From CAADGU01 sp035444285 (lineage in GTDB: Bacteria > Chloroflexota > Anaerolineae > Promineifilales > Promineifilaceae): a stretch of DNA of 64,000 nucleotides. Location of the stretch: positions 494,727-558,726 of the forward strand of contig DAOMOK010000002.1 of NCBI GenBank assembly GCA_035444285.1. The letters are read 5' to 3'. Below the pieces are notes generated by a model that saw only the letters and a program-made list of their open reading frames with translations, was not told the origin of the DNA and did no database searches. Positions 61,182-64,000 of the stretch are shown piece after piece (the first letter of the stretch is position 1; each line of letters begins with the position of its first letter). The translations under genes and the position numbers were made by a program.

Positions 61182-61214
61182 GCCCGCAATGCAATTTAGT
61201 GTAATAATGACACG
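61160..61214. promoter_or_regulatory. Twin operator over the promoter and start region
   Basis: AGTGTCATAACTACACT at 61160-61176 and AGTGTAATAATGACACG at 61198-61214 are each imperfect palindromes (AGTGT-N7-ACAC). They are also inverted copies of each other. The first lies in the promoter spacer, the second past the start of transcription, as expected for a repressor. Confidence 0.65.
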
Positions 61215-61231
61215 AAAGGAGAGCGATAGAT

Positions 61232-62164
61232 ATGACAACCCAATTCCCAACCTTTTACCAGCCGCAGCAAATTGGCAAGCTGTTTTACCCCGATTACGCG
61301 GCTATCGCCGCTGAAGCGGCGACCACAAACCTGCCACCTGCTACTGAGGATAAACAAAATATCCATCTGGTCATCATTGACATGCAGGTGGATTTTTGCC
61401 ACCCGGATGGCAGCCTGTTTGTGCCGGGTTCGGTGGGGGATATTCAGCGTACCATCGAGTTCATTTACAGTAACGCGGCCCGCATCACCAACATCACCTG
61501 TTCGCTAGATTCGCACCTGCCGCACCAGATTTTCCACCCGGCGTGGTGGGCGGACGAAAACGGCAATCATCCCGCGCCGTTTACACTCATCACCTACGCG
61601 GACATCAAAGCGGGCAAATGGCGGCCCCTGGTAGCTCCGGTGCAATCCACCACCTATGTGCGCCAGCTTGAAGAGCAGGCTAAAAAGACGCTGACCATCT
61701 GGCCTTACCATGTGATGATTGGCAGCATGGGCAATGCTCTGGACCCGGAACTGTTTTCAGCCATTTTGTGGCACAGCCTGGCGCGCAAAACACAGCCCAC
61801 CTGGTTGACCAAAGGCACCATCCCCTTGACGGAGCATTACTCCATCATCCAGCCGGAAGTGCCTGTGCCCAACCATCCCATGGGTGGCAAAAACAAGGCA
61901 TTCCTGGACACGCTGGCGGAAGCGGATGTGGTCATTATTGCCGGGGAAGCGGAAAGTCACTGCGTGCTGGAAACGGTGGAAGACCTGGTAGAGGATTTTG
62001 CCACCCGCCCGGACGCGCTGCAAAAAATCTACTTCCTGCGTGACTGCACCTCGCCTGTCATCCACCCGGATGTGGACTTTCACGGCATCGCCCTGGCCCG
62101 CTTTGCAGAGTTTGAAAAGCAGGGTGTGAATTTTATCAACAGCACGGATAAATTGCCGTTTTAG
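61232..62164 (+). CDS. Nicotinamidase/isochorismatase-like hydrolase
   Basis: 310 residues. HLVIIDMQVDFCHPDGSLFV carries the catalytic Asp, TKGTIPLTEHYSII a possible catalytic Lys, and GEAESHCVLETVEDLVEDFA the nucleophile Cys. CSLDSHLPHQIFHPAWW gives metal-binding His and Asp. It is longer than usual nicotinamidases (about 200-220) through an insertion near residues 115-175. Nicotinamide deamidation in NAD salvage is the likeliest role, though other amides are possible. ATG 61232 follows AGGAGAG. Tight operator control supports a metabolite-regulated enzyme. Confidence 0.85.
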   Translation: MTTQFPTFYQPQQIGKLFYPDYAAIAAEAATTNLPPATEDKQNIHLVIIDMQVDFCHPDGSLFVPGSVGDIQRTIEFIYSNAARITNITCSLDSHLPHQIFHPAWWADENGNHPAPFTLITYADIKAGKWRPLVAPVQSTTYVRQLEEQAKKTLTIWPYHVMIGSMGNALDPELFSAILWHSLARKTQPTWLTKGTIPLTEHYSIIQPEVPVPNHPMGGKNKAFLDTLAEADVVIIAGEAESHCVLETVEDLVEDFATRPDALQKIYFLRDCTSPVIHPDVDFHGIALARFAEFEKQGVNFINSTDKLPF

Positions 62165-62209
62165 GCGTAATCCGTGAACCGACGGATTACGGTTCACGGA
62201 TTACGAATA
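62162..62209. repeat. GTAATCCG two-armed array
   Basis: GCGTAATCCGTGAACCG and inverted CGGATTACGGTTCACGGATT form a hairpin between the hydrolase and VWA genes. Confidence 0.85.
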
Positions 62210-62224
62210 AGGGAGAATAGAACC

Positions 62225-63013
62225 ATGAACAACAACGGACTGGGCAACCTGGACGACTTATTTCAAGCAGCGCAGGACGATGGATTGACGGATGATACGC
62301 TGGATTTGGTGATTGCGAATTTGAACGGGGTGGCGGTGGCTACGGCCGTACATACCCCCCTCGATCAACTGGCGACCAACGACGTCACCCTGGCGATGAA
62401 TATTCTGGACATGAGCGGCTCTATGGCCCCTCATGCCCAAGACCTCATCCGCGCCTACAACGATGATTACCTGGCGGCGATGCTCAATTCTCCCGTCGCT
62501 GATGATGTTCTGGTCAGTACCATTGTTTTTGAAGACCGGGTAAAGACGTTACACGGCTACATCCCTCTGGCTGACGCGCCGCGTCTGACGCACAAGGAGT
62601 ACGATCCCGGCGGCAGCACGGCCCTCTATGACGCCGTGGCTGCCGGGCTGACCAACCTGGTGTTGTATGCCCAACAGTTACGCGCCAGCGGCGTCATGGT
62701 GCGCGGCGTGGTCATCGTTTACACCGACGGCGAAGACAACGCCTCCAAACAACGCGCCCAAGAAATTCAGCGCGCGGCCGCTGACCTGCTGCGGCAAGAG
62801 GTATACACACTGGCGTTAGTTGGATTTGGCTTGCAAAAGCCTATTGGTTTTAGTGGTATGCACGCCAGCAGCCCGGCCCAGCAACTTGCTGCCAGCATTG
62901 GTTTCCCCATTGGCCTGGATGCCGGCCTCGATCCCGCCGGACTGCGCCGCATCTTCCATATGGCCTCCATGTCTACTATCCAGGTGAGCCAGATGGGGGT
63001 ATTTAGTCATTGA
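62225..63013 (+). CDS. VWA domain protein
   Basis: 262 residues, no signal peptide seen. The MIDAS motif ILDMSGSMAPHAQDL (DxSxS, about residues 62-76) is followed by GGSTALYDAVAAGL (Thr ligand) and VVIVYTDGEDNASKQRAQEI (Asp ligand), so metal binding is intact. VWA proteins of this simple form often work with AAA ATPases or other VWA partners; none is nearby. ATG 62225 follows AAGGGAGAA. Followed by a repeat array and a micropeptide gene. Confidence 0.87.
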   Translation: MNNNGLGNLDDLFQAAQDDGLTDDTLDLVIANLNGVAVATAVHTPLDQLATNDVTLAMNILDMSGSMAPHAQDLIRAYNDDYLAAMLNSPVADDVLVSTIVFEDRVKTLHGYIPLADAPRLTHKEYDPGGSTALYDAVAAGLTNLVLYAQQLRASGVMVRGVVIVYTDGEDNASKQRAQEIQRAAADLLRQEVYTLALVGFGLQKPIGFSGMHASSPAQQLAASIGFPIGLDAGLDPAGLRRIFHMASMSTIQVSQMGVFSH

Positions 63014-63057
63014 GTAATTGGGTAATTGGGTAATTGAGGCAATTACCCAATTACCAT
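63012..63057. repeat. GGGTAATT two-armed array
   Basis: GAGTAATTGGGTAATTGGGT and AATTGAGG, then inverted CAATTACCCAATTACC, directly after the VWA stop codon. Confidence 0.88.
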
Positions 63058-63068
63058 AGAGGTGTGCC

Positions 63069-63182
63069 ATGCTAATTTCTCTGACCGCTCTCATCACCAT
63101 TACCACCATAGCCTTTATGTTGGGCATGATAACGGCGTTTATGTTGATGGTGAATGCCATTTCGCGGATGAAGGGCAAATAA
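63069..63182 (+). CDS. Small membrane peptide, 37 residues
   Basis: ATG 63069 follows AGAGG by seven bases. The product begins MLISLTALITITTIAFMLGM and ends RMKGK: one hydrophobic helix with a basic cytoplasmic tail. The stop codon abuts a strong terminator, so ribosome site, frame and terminator fit a real gene. No family recognised. It may be cotranscribed with the VWA gene. Confidence 0.6.
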   Translation: MLISLTALITITTIAFMLGMITAFMLMVNAISRMKGK

Positions 63183-63217
63183 AAAGAGAGACGGCCGTGT
63201 CACGGCCGTCTCTCTTT
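63183..63217. terminator. Bidirectional terminator made of two ACGGCCGT octamers
   Basis: AAAGAGAGACGGCCGTG and CACGGCCGTCTCTCTTT form a perfect 17 bp stem with a one-base loop between the micropeptide and the convergent clpP gene. Each arm contains one ACGGCCGT. Confidence 0.88.
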
Positions 63218-63261
63218 ACATGTTTAACTGTGACCGGTGTTTCCACCGGACCACATGCCAC

Positions 63262-63876
63262 TTACTCTAATTCAGCTACCGATTCAATAATCTTGCCAAC
63301 CAGCCCATACTCCTGAGCCTCTTTGGCCGACATCCAGAAGTTGCGGTCGGTGTCTTTTTCCACCTTTGCCAGCGGTTGACCGGTCTGGTCGGCAAAAATC
63401 TGGTTGAGGCGGCGGCGCATCTTGATGATTTCCGTGGCTTCAATGGCAATATCAGACGCCTGCCCCATGGCCCCACCCGCCGGCTGGTGCAGCAAAAAGC
63501 GGGTATTGGGCAAACTATAACGGTTTTCCGTATCGGCTGCCGCGTAAATCAGGGCGCCGGCGCTGGCTACCCAACCTGTGCCAATCACTTTGACCTTTGG
63601 TTTGATAAACCGGATCATATCGAAGATCGTGTCGCCTGATTCCACATGCCCACCAGGCGAGTTGATGAAAATTTTAATCGGCTCATCAGAATCGGCTGCC
63701 AGCAGTAAAAGCTGCTGCGTCACCTCTTGCGCCTTTTTCATATTGATCTCACCAAAAATGGTGATGGTGCGGGTTTTCATCAGCCGGTCAAAAGGGCTGG
63801 CTGGTTTTTCAGGTTGCTCGTTGTTTTCTTCGGGCTTTTCCACGGGTTCGTCGTCGTCTTCGTCAAATCTGTACAT
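63262..63876 (-). CDS. clpP: ClpP-family serine protease
   Basis: 204 residues. After an acidic N-terminal stretch (about 1-28), the ClpP core has EPIKIFINSPGGHVESGDTI, GTGWVASAGALIYAAA (catalytic Ser in ASAGA) and TRFLLHQPAGGAMGQASDIA (catalytic His), with a candidate Asp in KDTDRNFWMSAKEAQEYGLV. It forms a barrel with Clp ATPases. The GWVASAG form in place of GMAASMG, and the acidic N terminus in place of a normal processed propeptide, suggest a divergent ClpP paralogue. No clpX is adjacent. ATG 63876 has AAGGAA upstream. Confidence 0.92.
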   Translation of the reverse strand: MYRFDEDDDEPVEKPEENNEQPEKPASPFDRLMKTRTITIFGEINMKKAQEVTQQLLLLAADSDEPIKIFINSPGGHVESGDTIFDMIRFIKPKVKVIGTGWVASAGALIYAAADTENRYSLPNTRFLLHQPAGGAMGQASDIAIEATEIIKMRRRLNQIFADQTGQPLAKVEKDTDRNFWMSAKEAQEYGLVGKIIESVAELE

Positions 63877-63963
63877 AACACGTTCCTTTTTTAGGCTGAT
63901 AAATGAGCCGGTAGTGTAGCCGGGTTGGGTTAGATTCGTGTTAACAGACCTGACACCTTATTT

Positions 63964-63981
63964 TTGAACGAAAACGTTCAA
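63964..63981. promoter_or_regulatory. Palindrome upstream of clpP
   Basis: TTGAACG-AAAA-CGTTCAA is a perfect palindrome about 88 bases before the clpP start, near the window edge. It could be an operator for clpP or for a gene beyond the window. Confidence 0.4.
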
Positions 63982-64000
63982 ACAGAAGGGGTTTCTATTC

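Overview
The window reads as chromosomal DNA of a Chloroflexota bacterium, probably an Anaerolineae or Ardenticatenia-like filament. This is an inference from gene content and style: a USP-DUF389 protein, a class I fructose bisphosphatase, a double-domain phosphofructokinase, tandem LysM-M23 hydrolases, and a secreted GH13 protein ending in YLPVILKP, a tail I associate with Chloroflexota exoproteins. There are no rRNA genes, transposases, phage genes or CRISPR arrays. Three tRNAs are present: His-GTG and Arg-TCG near 2 kb, and Arg-CCT near 51 kb.

Layout. 0-10 kb is housekeeping: USP-DUF389, two tRNAs, rpsB-tsf-pyrH-frr-uppS-cdsA, fbp and rho. 10-15 kb holds twin M23 peptidases, gluconokinase, 6-phosphogluconate dehydrogenase and a KDPG-type aldolase. 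15-20 kb has a SanA-like protein, rlmN, an overlapping GNAT-sulfotransferase-HAD operon and an SDR. 20.4-26.4 kb is one 2000-residue amylase or pullulanase-like exoenzyme. 26.7-32.4 kb has serA and, on the minus strand, rpmH-rnpA-yidD-lipoprotein-yidC-khpB. 32.6-40 kb is the most unusual gene cluster: an ArsR regulator, an octaheme tetrathionate reductase-like cytochrome, a heptaheme cytochrome fused to a b561-type membrane domain, two YeeE-type sulfur transporters (one with a Cys-less rhodanese and a C-terminal GGCG tail) and a methyltransferase-like membrane protein. 40-64 kb mixes a geranylgeranyl-reductase-like flavoprotein, two histidine kinases, envelope glycan genes, PFK, an SbcD-like nuclease, an MSOX-like oxidase, peptidoglycan L,D-transpeptidase and amidase, a nicotinamidase-like hydrolase with a twin operator, a VWA protein with a micropeptide, and clpP.

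Two sequence-level phenomena overlie the genes. First, the perfect palindrome ACGGCCGT occurs roughly 135-140 times by hand count, against an expectation of 1-2, in genes and gaps on all frames. It resembles cyanobacterial HIP1 in behaviour but has a different sequence. Second, most gaps between genes hold short tandem arrays with 7-10 base units (GTAATCCG, GAGATTGG, GTGATGC, TGACCAA and others). These are usually arranged as a forward arm and an inverted arm, often carrying the stop or start codon of a neighbour, and in one glycosyltransferase gene they sit in frame inside the coding region. Several other foldback elements, one flanked by an 11 bp direct repeat, suggest active small-repeat turnover.
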